Source of the DNA: CAZPAH01 sp964584495
GTDB lineage: Bacteria; Krumholzibacteriota; Krumholzibacteriia; Krumholzibacteriales; Krumholzibacteriaceae
Assembly (NCBI GenBank): GCA_964584495.1
Contig: CAZPAH010000056.1
Span: forward strand, 1-17,447
DNA: 17,447 bases
Direction: 5' to 3'
Part shown: positions 7,300 to 15,303 of the stretch, in pieces
Layout: every line of letters starts with the position of its first letter
Numbering within the stretch: the first letter of the stretch is position 1
Translations under genes and position numbers: made by a program
Notes under the pieces: model-generated
Database searches by the model: none
Told to the model about the DNA's origin: nothing
What the model saw: the letters and a program-made list of their open reading frames with translations, nothing else

Positions 7300-9084
7300 T
7301 TAATACTTGCGCTCTTTCGGCTGGAAGCGGGTTATCGTTACGGGTTTGTAATCGAACCGGATCTCGTCCCCCTTCTTCCAGGCAATGGTATGCTTCAACC
7401 ACTTCTTGTCATCGCGTTTGGGGAAGTCTGTACGGCTGTGCGCCCCCCTGCTCTCCTCCCGCGCGAGCGCCCCGGCGACGATCAGCTCCGCGAAATCGAG
7501 CATGTGTCCAAGTTCGAGCGCTTCGAGGAGCTCACTGTTGAATCTGTCGCTCTTGTCGTCTATCTTGATATTCCTGAACCTCTTCTCGAGCTCTTTCAAC
7601 TCCCCTTTGAGCTTGGCCAGTTTCTCGGCCGTTCTGAAGATGCCGCACTCGCGTGTCATCTTGTCCTGGAGCTCCTCCCTTATCGCTCCCGCCTTTTCGG
7701 CACCTTCCGACTTGAGAAGGCCTTCCACCTCGTCTATCGCCGTCCTGGCGCAGTCTCCCGGAAGTTCGGGGAATTCCCTCTTCTCCCTCAGGAAACGGAC
7801 GATCGCCTTGCCGGCGCGCCTTCCGAACAGCGAAGCCTCGAGCAGCGAATTCGTTCCGAGCCTGTTTCCGCCGTGAACGCTGACGCAGGAGCATTCACCC
7901 GCCGCATAGAAACCCTCGACGGGCTCTTTCTTGCCGTCTAGAAGCACCCTGCCGTTGACATCGACGGGGATCCCACCCATAGAATAATGGGCTGTCGGCT
8001 GGATCGGGATCGGCTCCTTGATACAATCGACGTGCAGAAATTTCCACGCCAGCTCGTGTATCTGGGGAAGCTGCTTCATTATCTTATCCGCTCCCAGATG
8101 GCGCAGATCGATATGCACGCAATTCTTTCCTCCTATGCCCCTCCCCTCGTTTATCTCCGTCTGTATCGAGCGGGATACGAGATCGCGCGGAGCCAGCTCC
8201 ATCTTGTCCGGAGCGTACCTCTCCATGAACCTCTCTCCCTTGTCGTTTATCAAGTATCCTCCCTCTCCCCTAGCCGCCTCGCTGACGAGGATCCCCTGCT
8301 GGAAGAGCCCGGTCGGATGGAACTGCACGAACTCCATATCCTCCAGCGGCAGCCCGGCCCTGAGAACAAGGCTCAGCCCGTCGCCGGTGTTCGCCAGGGC
8401 GTTCGAGGTGATCCTGAAGACCTTCCCGTAGCCGCCGGTGCCGAACATCACCGTCTTTGCGTGGAATACATGGACGCCGCCGTTTATGACATCCCAGGCG
8501 ACGATTCCCCGGCATACGCCGTCCCTTACGATCAATGACAGCGCGTAGAATTCGGGGTAGAACCTGACTTTATTCCTGACGCAAATCTCATATAGGGTGT
8601 GCAGAAGAACATGCCCCGTTCTGTCTACGGCGTAGCAGGCCCGGAGAACCGGTCCGCCCTCGCCGAAATTTTTCGTATGCCCGCCGAACTTCCTCTGGGC
8701 TATCCTTCCCTCGGCGGTTCTCGAGAACGCGGCGCCGAAATGCTCGAACTCCCTTACCACGACAGGGGCTTCCTTCACCATTATTTCGATCGCGTCCTGG
8801 TCGCCGAGGTAATCGCTCCCCTTTACCGTATCGAACATGTGCCATTCCCAGTGATCCTCTTCCTCGTTGGCGAGGGAGGCGGAGATGCCGCCCTGTGCCG
8901 CACCGCTATGTGAACGGGTGGGAAAGACCTTGCTTATCACGGCGACGTCGAACTCCGAAGACGCCTCGACGGCTGCCCTCATTCCAGCAAGGCCGGCCCC
9001 GACGATTATCACGTCGTGACGGTGCACGTTATGAATACCTACACCCTCGACGTCGTGAATGGTTTCGGGATCAATAGTCGTCAT
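7300..9084 (-). CDS. sdhA: Succinate dehydrogenase flavoprotein subunit
   Basis: FAD-containing catalytic subunit oxidising succinate to fumarate in the TCA cycle and respiratory chain. At 594 aa it is the usual length. Motifs seen: dinucleotide-binding DVIIVGAGLAGM at 24-35; FPTRSHSGAAQGGISA at 54-69 with His59 as covalent FAD ligand; WEWHMFDTVKGSDYLGDQDAIE at 79-100; QFHPTGLF at 254-261; SEAARGEGGYLIN at 268-280; ELAPRDLVSR at 296-305 with Arg300 as the likely proton-transfer Arg; HYSMGG at 366-371; and RLGTNSLLEASLFGRRAG toward the C-terminus. The FAD-ligand region and the GSDYLGDQDA segment match SdhA more than FrdA. It starts 6 nt after the sdhD stop, with GGAGG about 10 nt before ATG 9084, so translation is probably coupled. 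Confidence 0.97.
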   Translation of the reverse strand: MTTIDPETIHDVEGVGIHNVHRHDVIIVGAGLAGMRAAVEASSEFDVAVISKVFPTRSHSGAAQGGISASLANEEEDHWEWHMFDTVKGSDYLGDQDAIEIMVKEAPVVVREFEHFGAAFSRTAEGRIAQRKFGGHTKNFGEGGPVLRACYAVDRTGHVLLHTLYEICVRNKVRFYPEFYALSLIVRDGVCRGIVAWDVINGGVHVFHAKTVMFGTGGYGKVFRITSNALANTGDGLSLVLRAGLPLEDMEFVQFHPTGLFQQGILVSEAARGEGGYLINDKGERFMERYAPDKMELAPRDLVSRSIQTEINEGRGIGGKNCVHIDLRHLGADKIMKQLPQIHELAWKFLHVDCIKEPIPIQPTAHYSMGGIPVDVNGRVLLDGKKEPVEGFYAAGECSCVSVHGGNRLGTNSLLEASLFGRRAGKAIVRFLREKREFPELPGDCARTAIDEVEGLLKSEGAEKAGAIREELQDKMTRECGIFRTAEKLAKLKGELKELEKRFRNIKIDDKSDRFNSELLEALELGHMLDFAELIVAGALAREESRGAHSRTDFPKRDDKKWLKHTIAWKKGDEIRFDYKPVTITRFQPKERKY

Positions 9085-9090
9085 AATCTC

Positions 9091-9453
9091 TCAACCTCCA
9101 TACCGGAATGTAATCATTGTGAGAGCGCCGAATATCGTGAATACCAGGGCGATTATCGAGATGATGCTGTATATCGCCACACGCGCCCAACTCTTATGAA
9201 TGTAGTCGCCCAGAACGATCCACAACCCGTAGAGCCCGTGGAAGAGGGCGACTACGAGGAACGACAGGTTGATAGTCTTCCACATCGGCGTCGCAACCCT
9301 CTCTGCGATCGCCGCGTAGTTCAGATCCGTCTTGATAAGGACGTGAAGATTCACGACATGAATGAAAAGGATCACCGCCAGGTACACGCCCGTTATCCTC
9401 TGGAAGAGCCAGGGGATGGCGCCGCCCGATCTGACCGTTGTCCTGTAACTCAT
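9091..9453 (-). CDS. sdhD: Succinate dehydrogenase membrane anchor subunit
   Basis: A 120-aa integral membrane protein with three predicted helices at about 14-38, 60-84 and 91-114. Helix 1 begins WLFQRITGVYLAVILFIHVV, the RxxG motif of SdhC/SdhD anchors. Helix 2 carries ALFHGLYGLWIVLGDY, with His72 as a candidate heme b ligand and Asp83 near the quinone side. It would bind quinone and possibly heme together with SdhC. GAGGAGG lies 5 nt upstream of ATG 9453. It is 13 nt from the sdhC stop and 6 nt from sdhA. Assignment as D rather than C is by operon order and could be swapped. Confidence 0.88.
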   Translation of the reverse strand: MSYRTTVRSGGAIPWLFQRITGVYLAVILFIHVVNLHVLIKTDLNYAAIAERVATPMWKTINLSFLVVALFHGLYGLWIVLGDYIHKSWARVAIYSIISIIALVFTIFGALTMITFRYGG

Positions 9454-9466
9454 CTGCGCCTCCTCT

Positions 9467-9841
9467 CTAGCCCATCGCCAGCAGATTGGAACGTGTAACC
9501 ATTACGGCGGCGAAGGCGAACCACGTCGCCAGCCAGATTATCACCGCCACGAAAAAAAGTGCCTTCTGCCTCTCAATGAGAACCCCCATGTCTATGAGGG
9601 TCACCCGTAGTCCGTTGAAAAGATGGTACAGGATCACACCCACAAGACCCACCTCGAGGAACTTCCAGAACGGCGTCCCCAGAGTTCTCATTATCCCGTC
9701 GAACGACTTTTCTCCGCCGCCGAGATGACTGATGACCCAGATGTGAATGAGCAGATAAAAAATGAGACCAAGACCGGCCAGGCGATGCAGTATCCATGCA
9801 AACGTACCCAGGTGTATCCGGTAACGCTTGATCACCCTCAT
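9467..9841 (-). CDS. sdhC: Succinate dehydrogenase cytochrome b subunit
   Basis: A 124-aa anchor with three predicted helices at about 12-37, 62-86 and 92-115. HRLAGLGLIFYLLIHIW at 19-35 and LYHLFNGLRVTLIDMG at 71-86 match the SdhC pattern; His73 is the likely heme b ligand. The open frame continues far upstream to 10156, but ATG 9841 is chosen because GGGAGG (9849-9854) sits 7 nt before it, the product then has normal SdhC length, and the extension would run back through the promoter. First gene of sdhCDAB, transcribed from the promoter at 9930-9958 with a leader of about 80 nt. Confidence 0.9.
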   Translation of the reverse strand: MRVIKRYRIHLGTFAWILHRLAGLGLIFYLLIHIWVISHLGGGEKSFDGIMRTLGTPFWKFLEVGLVGVILYHLFNGLRVTLIDMGVLIERQKALFFVAVIIWLATWFAFAAVMVTRSNLLAMG

Positions 9842-9929
9842 CGGGTTTCCTCCCAGATTAAAGATAGCCACGGGCCCGACAGCTCGTATAGGCCCGTATT
9901 TCGAGCTTTTCGCAAAGAACGCGGGGACG

Positions 9930-9958
9930 ACTATATCATATGAATCGAATCGAGTCAA
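9930..9958 (-). promoter_or_regulatory. Sigma70-type promoter of sdhCDAB
   Basis: On the minus strand: TTGACT (-35, 9953-9958), a 17-nt spacer, and TATAGT (-10, 9930-9935). Two mismatches in total to consensus with ideal spacing. Predicted start near 9923 gives about 80 nt of leader before sdhC. The spacer contains CATATG and a short GAATC direct repeat. Confidence 0.8.
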
Positions 9959-9975
9959 ATATGTGTTGGAAGAGG

Positions 9976-10004
9976 TTGTCAAGGAGGACGATCGGTAATA
10001 CAAT
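9976..10004 (+). promoter_or_regulatory. Sigma70-type promoter of the asparagine-synthetase-like gene
   Basis: TTGTCA (-35, 9976-9981), a 17-nt spacer, and TACAAT (-10, 9999-10004), each one mismatch from consensus. The predicted start lies near 10011, leaving about 40 nt of leader before ATG 10053. Its -35 box is only 17 bp from that of the divergent sdh promoter. Confidence 0.75.
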
Positions 10005-10052
10005 GAGGCGTCGCGCCGACCCTTCCGCGGGGAATGCCGGGGAGTAACGATA

Positions 10053-11888
10053 ATGCCGGGAACAAGTTTCGTATACGACCGTACGGGGACCCTTCTGAGG
10101 GAGAGGGACACCATCGAGCGGTCGCTCGATGCCTCCATGGAGCTGGATCGGTACACCCGAAAGGTGATTGTCGCCCAGAAGAGCCGTTTTCTCGGAATGA
10201 CCGCGTACGGGGAGTACCCGTCCTTTCAATTCGAATCGCAAGATTTCCTCATCCTGCTCGAGGGAAAGATATACGGGATCCCGGCTGCCGGCCTCGAATC
10301 CCATCTCTCGATCCTAGCCGAGATCGTTTTCAGGAAGAAAATCGATTATCCTGGCGGGGCCGCGGGCTGGATCGAGCGATCGGACGGGGATTTCGTAGTC
10401 TTCGTGCTCGAAAAGGGAACCGACAGAACGGCCGTCCTGAACGACCGGCTCGGACGGCTCCCGCTCTATATCTGCGGAAGCGGCGGCAGGTTGATCGTTT
10501 CGCGCAATCTAAGGTTCATCAGGAAGCTGGCGGGCGGCGGGCGGCTGGACAGGGAGGCCGTGAGAGAGCACCTCCTTTTCGGTTATCCATTGGGGGAAAG
10601 GACCCTTTTTGCCGATATCTCTCGTCTTCCACCAGCTTCGTTCGTGGAGGCGGGGGAAGGAGCGGCGCCAACGGTCCGGCAGCTCTACCGGTTCGATTTC
10701 GGCTCGTCGCGGGGCGGGGTGCCCGACAGGAAAAACCTGGCGGGCCGCCTGGCGGAGAGCTTCGCCTCAGGCTGCCGGGCGAGGAGCGCGGGAGGAGGCA
10801 GGGACATACTCACCCTGAGCGGGGGGCTGGACTCGCGGGCCGTAGCGGCCGGGCTCGAAAAGTCTGGGACCGTATTTCGATCGGTCACATTCCTCGATCA
10901 TGACGGAACCGCGGCGGCCGACGCCGAAATCGCCGGGAAGGTGGCGGCCCTGATGGATATAAAATGGGATCTGATCGAAATGGGACCGGCGACCGGCGCA
11001 GACACCCTCACCCTCCTCAAGCTTAAAAGCGGGATGAACCACCTTGGAATGGCCTTCTCCCTCCAGTTTTTCAGGGCGGTTCGGGCAATGTACGGCTCCG
11101 GAGCGATCCTATTCTCGGGCGACGGGGGCGACAAGGCCCTTCCCGATATCAGGCCGCCGGTGAGGCTAGATGGGCCGCGGGACCTGGTCCGCTACCTGGT
11201 CGGTTCAAACGGGATAATGCCCCTTCGAACGGCTGCCGCCCTGACCCGTTCGAAACCGGAGGAGATAGAGGCATCTCTCCTCTCTCACGTGGACGCCTAT
11301 CCGGAGAGGGAGGCGGGGATGAAGTACTCCCGATTCATCGTATGCGAGAGGGGTATGAAGTGGCTTTTCGAGGGAGAGGACAGGAACAGGCACTTTTACT
11401 GGACGGCGGCCCCTTTCTACTCGATACCCTTCTTCGACCTGGCGATGAGGGTACCCTTCGAAATGAAGTCGAGGCACTCCCTCTACAGGGATTTCATGAT
11501 GAAGCTGTCGCCTCGGCTCTGCGCGGTCGAAAACGCAAACTGGAAAATGCCGCTCTCGGCCGGTGGGAGCGGTCTGTACTTCCTCGCGAGAAGCGTCTAC
11601 AGGAAACTGCCCGGTCCTCTCAGGAATATTATAAAGAGAAGGCACAAGAAATCGGCCGACACGATAAGGGTCTACGATCCACGCTCGAATATGATCGCCT
11701 GCCTGCGGCGGCAGATAGAGAGATCGGGGGCGATCTCCTCCTGCCTCGACACCGCCGAGATAGAGAAAAGCCTTCCCGGGATCAACCGGCTCGCCTTCGA
11801 CCATCTCTTCACCCTCACCTCGCTCATAGAGGAAGACGAGCTCGGCGAATCGTCGCTTTCGGCATATTCCGATTCCACTCTGGTCTGA
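10053..11888 (+). CDS. Asparagine-synthetase-like amidotransferase homologue lacking the N-terminal catalytic Cys
   Basis: A 611-aa member of the asparagine synthetase B superfamily. In normal AsnB, residue 2 is Cys, the glutaminase nucleophile. Here the N-terminus is Met-Pro-Gly and the fold begins later, yet an Ntn-like domain is still visible (DFLILLEGKIYGI at 64-76, DGDFVVFVLEKG at 111-122, NDRLGRLPLY at 130-139). Glutaminase activity is therefore unlikely. The C-terminal synthetase domain keeps the ATP-pyrophosphatase loop LSGGLDSRAVAAG at 255-267 and FSGDGGDKALPD at 354-365, so adenylation of a carboxylate is plausible. This layout matches stand-alone AsnB-like enzymes such as beta-lactam synthetase or exopolysaccharide-linked homologues, but no partner gene is nearby and the substrate is unknown. 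GGGGAG lies about 9 nt before ATG 10053. It has its own promoter divergent from sdhC and ends 11 nt from the convergent mrfA gene. Confidence 0.85.
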   Translation: MPGTSFVYDRTGTLLRERDTIERSLDASMELDRYTRKVIVAQKSRFLGMTAYGEYPSFQFESQDFLILLEGKIYGIPAAGLESHLSILAEIVFRKKIDYPGGAAGWIERSDGDFVVFVLEKGTDRTAVLNDRLGRLPLYICGSGGRLIVSRNLRFIRKLAGGGRLDREAVREHLLFGYPLGERTLFADISRLPPASFVEAGEGAAPTVRQLYRFDFGSSRGGVPDRKNLAGRLAESFASGCRARSAGGGRDILTLSGGLDSRAVAAGLEKSGTVFRSVTFLDHDGTAAADAEIAGKVAALMDIKWDLIEMGPATGADTLTLLKLKSGMNHLGMAFSLQFFRAVRAMYGSGAILFSGDGGDKALPDIRPPVRLDGPRDLVRYLVGSNGIMPLRTAAALTRSKPEEIEASLLSHVDAYPEREAGMKYSRFIVCERGMKWLFEGEDRNRHFYWTAAPFYSIPFFDLAMRVPFEMKSRHSLYRDFMMKLSPRLCAVENANWKMPLSAGGSGLYFLARSVYRKLPGPLRNIIKRRHKKSADTIRVYDPRSNMIACLRRQIERSGAISSCLDTAEIEKSLPGINRLAFDHLFTLTSLIEEDELGESSLSAYSDSTLV

Positions 11889-11899
11889 ACGGAACAGGT

Positions 11900-14338
11900 T
11901 TATTTTCTCATTCTTTTCTTTAGAAGGGCTTCGCGAAGCTTGCCCTCGAGCTCGACCGGGAGGGGTTTCCCCTTCGGCCGTTGAGGTTCCTTCTCCCCCC
12001 TCCGTCGTTCAGGGGGGGCGGGCTCGTAAGGCTCTATCTGGAGCAGGTAGTGCAGGATCACCAGTGCCGCCTCCTTGTCGGGGATCATCCCCCGCCCGCC
12101 TGTGTCGGGATCGAGCTGCGAGAAAGGCGGGATCGGTGAACCTACGCAGGATGGGCACCCCTTCTTGCACGGGCACGATTCTATCAATTCCATGGCCGCC
12201 TGCATAATCTCCTCCACGATGTCATACGCCTTCAGCGCGAAACCGAGGCCGCCGGGATACTTGTCGTAGAGATATACGGCAGGTCCGCCGGTCGAGCGGG
12301 AATTGACCGTCGTCCCGATGTCGAGGGGATCGCACATCACGAAGAGCGGAACGACCTCTCGAAGAACGTTGGAAAGTCCGAGAAGCCCCTCACCCGGCAC
12401 CCTCCCCCACTTTCTCACGAGGGCGAGGACTTCGGGCGGCGGGATGATCCACATCCCGGCCGTCTCGAGGACCTGCGGGGGAAGATCGCACTTGCCGTAA
12501 CCGATCGAATCCCTGCTGCCGAACTTGATCTTGCGGAACATGAATGTCAGATCGGTGACCGAGACATCCCCGAACGCGATAGTGCTGATCCTCCATTGAT
12601 CGCTCTTCTCCTCCTCGTCCACCTTGACCTGGGTCTCGGTTATCGACTGGGTGTAATAATCGGTATTCGTCTTTTCCACGAGGGCGATCTTCTTCTCGAC
12701 ATCCAGCTCGCCGACGAAATATGTCTCCGCCTCGTGGAGATAGATGGCCTGCGGGTGGACCTGCTGGAAGGCGCTCGCCTCGTCGATCGTGCCGATCACT
12801 GAGCTTCCGCCCCCCGTCGTATCGATGATCGTGTATATGTTGGGGGAGATGTTCCTCAGGTTGACCGAGGCGCTGGGGTACCCGCCGCCCCTCCAGTACC
12901 AGCTCCCCTTGACGAAGTTCAGCTCCCTCTCCTCTTCGAGAAGCTCGGCTATCGCCGGACCGTATTCCCCCATCTCCACTACCTCTTTCGCCCCGAGGGG
13001 CAGTTCGAAAGCGGCCGCCCTCATCTGGCCGAGCAGGACGTGGGGATTTCCCGGATCTATGATCGCGTTTTCGGGCGACTGCCCGAAAAAATAATCCGGG
13101 TGCCTGACGAGATACTGGTCGAGTGGCGAGTTGTGGGGTAGAAAGAATATCAGCGCTCCCTCGCTTCCCCTTCCCGCCCTTCCCGCCTGCTGCCAGGTCG
13201 AGGCGATCGATCCGGGGTAGCCGACGATTATCGAGGCATGCAGAGCACCGACATCGATCCCGAGCTCCAGGGCATTCGTGCTTATGACCGCCTTGAGATC
13301 TCCCTCGAAGAGGCGCTTCTCTATCTCCCTCCTCTCGGCGGGGAGGTATCCTCCCCTGTAGGGATGGACCGAGTCGCCCATCGAAGCCTTTCGTTCACCG
13401 AGCTTCTCCCTCGTATACCTCGTTATTACCTCGCTGACCACCCTGGCCCTGACGAAAGCTATCGTCTGCACATCGTCCAGTACGAGACGCGTCACCAGCT
13501 CGGCAGCCTCTATGTTGGAGCTTCTCCGCTCCATCCCTGCCGTATCTATCGTGGGAGGATTCCAGAGGAGAAACTCCTTTCTGCCCCTCGGAGAACCGTC
13601 CTTCCTTATGACCTTTACCTTCCTGCCGAGCAGCTTCTGCGCATGCTCGCCCGGATTGGAGATTGTCGCGGACGAAGCCGCTATGACCGGCTTCGACCCG
13701 TAGTGGTCGCAGATCCTCGTCAGCCTACGGATCACGTTGGCGACATGCGAGCCGAATATCCCCCTGTAGGAATGTATCTCGTCGACAACTATGTACTTGA
13801 GGCGCGAGATGAACGGGGCCCACTTAGAATGGTTGGGAAGTATCCCCGAGTGAAGCATGTCGGGGTTGGTCAGAAGAACGTTCGCCTCCTCGCGCAGCTT
13901 CCTCCGCAGCGGTCCGGGCGTATCGCCGTCATAGGTCCCGGCCTTGAACGGTATGCCGTTCTCGCCGCCGAATCTGTTTATCACCCTCAGCTGGTCCTGG
14001 GCGAGCGCCTTCGTCGGAAAGAGATACAGAGCCCTGCTCTCCTGATCCGCGATCAGGCTCTCCAGGACCGGGATGTTGTAGCAGAGGGTCTTGCCGCTAG
14101 CGGTCGATGTCACGATAACCGCGCTGCCGCCCTTCCTCAGCGTCTCGACCGCCTCGACCTGGTGGGTGTAGAGCTTCTCGATCCCCCCTCTCTTCAGCAC
14201 GCCTGCGAGCTTGGGCGGAAGGGGCCTTTCCAGTTCGGAGAACCTGGCCTTTCTGGCCGGGATCGTGTGTCTGTGAACGATCTGACCGCTGTAGAAATCC
14301 TCCGCTTCGATCTTCCCGAGAAATTTCTTCGTATCCAA
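11900..14338 (-). CDS. mrfA: MrfA/YprA-type DEAD/H-box DNA helicase with DUF1998
   Basis: Superfamily-2 helicase that, in Bacillus subtilis, works with the exonuclease MrfB in a nucleotide-excision pathway independent of UvrABC for mitomycin C damage. The 812 aa contain a Q-like motif (YTHQVEAVETL), Walker A TSTASGKT at 77-84, DEIH at 186-189, SAT at 223-225, and helicase domain 2 with STNALELGIDVGALH and QQAGRAGRGSEGALI. The C-terminal DUF1998 has four clustered Cys, CPCKKGCPSC at about 722-731, a probable metal site as in MrfA/Hrq1. The start is TTG 14338 with GAGGAG at 14344-14349, 5 nt upstream. It begins 10 nt after the mrfB stop. It ends with a Lys/Arg-rich tail, and its 3' end is only 11 nt from the convergent AsnB-like gene. 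Confidence 0.92.
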   Translation of the reverse strand: MDTKKFLGKIEAEDFYSGQIVHRHTIPARKARFSELERPLPPKLAGVLKRGGIEKLYTHQVEAVETLRKGGSAVIVTSTASGKTLCYNIPVLESLIADQESRALYLFPTKALAQDQLRVINRFGGENGIPFKAGTYDGDTPGPLRRKLREEANVLLTNPDMLHSGILPNHSKWAPFISRLKYIVVDEIHSYRGIFGSHVANVIRRLTRICDHYGSKPVIAASSATISNPGEHAQKLLGRKVKVIRKDGSPRGRKEFLLWNPPTIDTAGMERRSSNIEAAELVTRLVLDDVQTIAFVRARVVSEVITRYTREKLGERKASMGDSVHPYRGGYLPAERREIEKRLFEGDLKAVISTNALELGIDVGALHASIIVGYPGSIASTWQQAGRAGRGSEGALIFFLPHNSPLDQYLVRHPDYFFGQSPENAIIDPGNPHVLLGQMRAAAFELPLGAKEVVEMGEYGPAIAELLEEERELNFVKGSWYWRGGGYPSASVNLRNISPNIYTIIDTTGGGSSVIGTIDEASAFQQVHPQAIYLHEAETYFVGELDVEKKIALVEKTNTDYYTQSITETQVKVDEEEKSDQWRISTIAFGDVSVTDLTFMFRKIKFGSRDSIGYGKCDLPPQVLETAGMWIIPPPEVLALVRKWGRVPGEGLLGLSNVLREVVPLFVMCDPLDIGTTVNSRSTGGPAVYLYDKYPGGLGFALKAYDIVEEIMQAAMELIESCPCKKGCPSCVGSPIPPFSQLDPDTGGRGMIPDKEAALVILHYLLQIEPYEPAPPERRRGEKEPQRPKGKPLPVELEGKLREALLKKRMRK

Positions 14339-14343
14339 TATCG

Positions 14344-14349
14344 CTCCTC
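14344..14349 (-). promoter_or_regulatory. Ribosome binding site deciding the mrfA TTG start
   Basis: GAGGAG on the minus strand lies 5 nt before TTG 14338 and overlaps the last base of the mrfB stop codon, which suggests translational coupling of the pair. Confidence 0.65.
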
Positions 14350-15290
14350 TACTCGCTGCACATTGTTTTTCCTGAAAGGTAAACCGTGACGAGCTCCACC
14401 ATCGACAGCAGGTCGAGGCGATTATGGTGGATCACATCAGCCATCCGCCCTGCATCCCTCGTCCTTACGAACTCGTGATAGGCTCCGGGTATAAGCTTTC
14501 CCGCTATATCACCGACCCTCTTCCTGCCCAGGACGAATCTCTCGAGGGTCTGAAGCTTGTGGTTGGGCGACCTCCGCCCCACCAGGGCCCTCGAGACGGG
14601 GAGAAGATCGATATGGCTGCGCGGGATCTCGAGGGCGATCTTATGGTAAGACATCCTCTCGAGAAGAAATGGAATATCGAACCTCTCGCCGTTGAATGTC
14701 ACGAGAACGGGGAACCTGCGCATCAGACCGGGCAGGAAACGCAGGATAGAGACCTCCTCGGTGTAATCCCTCGCGAAAAGCTGATCAACGAGAAGATCCT
14801 CCCCCTCGATATATATTAGGCCGACAAGGAAAAGGGGAGTATTGCTGAGGCCCGTCGTTTCCAGGTCGAGGTAACATACATCTCCTGCCGGAACCGCTCC
14901 CAGGATGGAAAGCGGCCGCAGCGCCGGATCCAGGTCGAATGAGATATTCGCCAGCGTTTCCAGATATTCGGATAGTATCCTGCCGGCTTCCTCCCACAGA
15001 TCGGCCGCCGGCCTTCTGATCCTGTAGAACTCTCCCTCGCTGCAGGACGAGGATTCGCCCGGCACCAGATCCTGAAGGGAGCCGGACCGTGCCGGAGCGC
15101 CGACCTCCCCGGGGGCCATGAATATATCCGAGCCAAGCGGCGGGATAAGCCCGAAGGAGCCTTGCGCCTTTCTTTTCAGCGCGTCGAGCTCGTTTTTCAG
15201 ATCGCTCTTTTTTCCCGTCATCGCCGTTTCCATCCTGAAAAGAAGCGCCTTTCGGCCGCCTGCCGCCAGATCGAAAGAAGAATATCTCAT
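14349..15290 (-). CDS. mrfB: MrfB/YprB-type DEDDh exonuclease
   Basis: RNase H-fold 3'-5' exonuclease partner of MrfA. With ATG 15290 the product is 313 aa. The DEDDh catalytic set is visible: VCYLDLETTGL with Asp142 and Glu144, NGERFDIPFL with Asp205, and HHNRLDLLSM with His289 and Asp293 four residues apart. The N-terminal 90 residues are variable and lack a recognised domain. The tetratricopeptide-like C-terminal extension of the Bacillus protein is absent; this protein ends shortly after the nuclease domain. ATG 15221 (MTGKKSDLKNELDALKRK) or ATG 15233 are plausible alternative starts because Bacillus YprB begins with a similar short basic helix. mrfA follows after 10 nt. The gene is divergent from the M23 peptidase gene; no strong minus-strand promoter is evident in the 88-nt gap. 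Confidence 0.9.
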   Translation of the reverse strand: MRYSSFDLAAGGRKALLFRMETAMTGKKSDLKNELDALKRKAQGSFGLIPPLGSDIFMAPGEVGAPARSGSLQDLVPGESSSCSEGEFYRIRRPAADLWEEAGRILSEYLETLANISFDLDPALRPLSILGAVPAGDVCYLDLETTGLSNTPLFLVGLIYIEGEDLLVDQLFARDYTEEVSILRFLPGLMRRFPVLVTFNGERFDIPFLLERMSYHKIALEIPRSHIDLLPVSRALVGRRSPNHKLQTLERFVLGRKRVGDIAGKLIPGAYHEFVRTRDAGRMADVIHHNRLDLLSMVELVTVYLSGKTMCSE

Positions 15291-15303
15291 ACGGACCCTT
15301 TTT

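Noticed and set aside
7231..7941. 236-codon plus-strand open frame opposite sdhA/sdhB
   Set aside because: Antisense to catalytic and FeS motifs of well-conserved subunits; no domain or ribosome site of its own.
7300..9841. Fumarate reductase rather than succinate dehydrogenase
   Set aside because: The SdhA-type FPTRSHSGAAQGG and WEWHMFDTVKGSDYLGDQDA segments and two small heme-type anchors fit SdhCDAB better; physiological direction remains unproved.
9467..10156. Longer sdhC reading frame (229 codons)
   Set aside because: The extra 105 codons run back through the sdh promoter and into the divergent gene; the ribosome site at 9849-9854 fixes the shorter product.
10053..11888. Lasso-peptide or beta-lactam cluster centred on the AsnB-like gene
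   Set aside because: No precursor peptide, B1/B2 protease or carboxyethylarginine synthase-like gene is nearby; neighbours are sdhC and mrfA.
13238..14389. 383-codon plus-strand open frame opposite mrfA
   Set aside because: No recognisable domain, and it lies wholly antisense to conserved helicase motifs and across the mrfB-mrfA junction; a GC-rich shadow frame.
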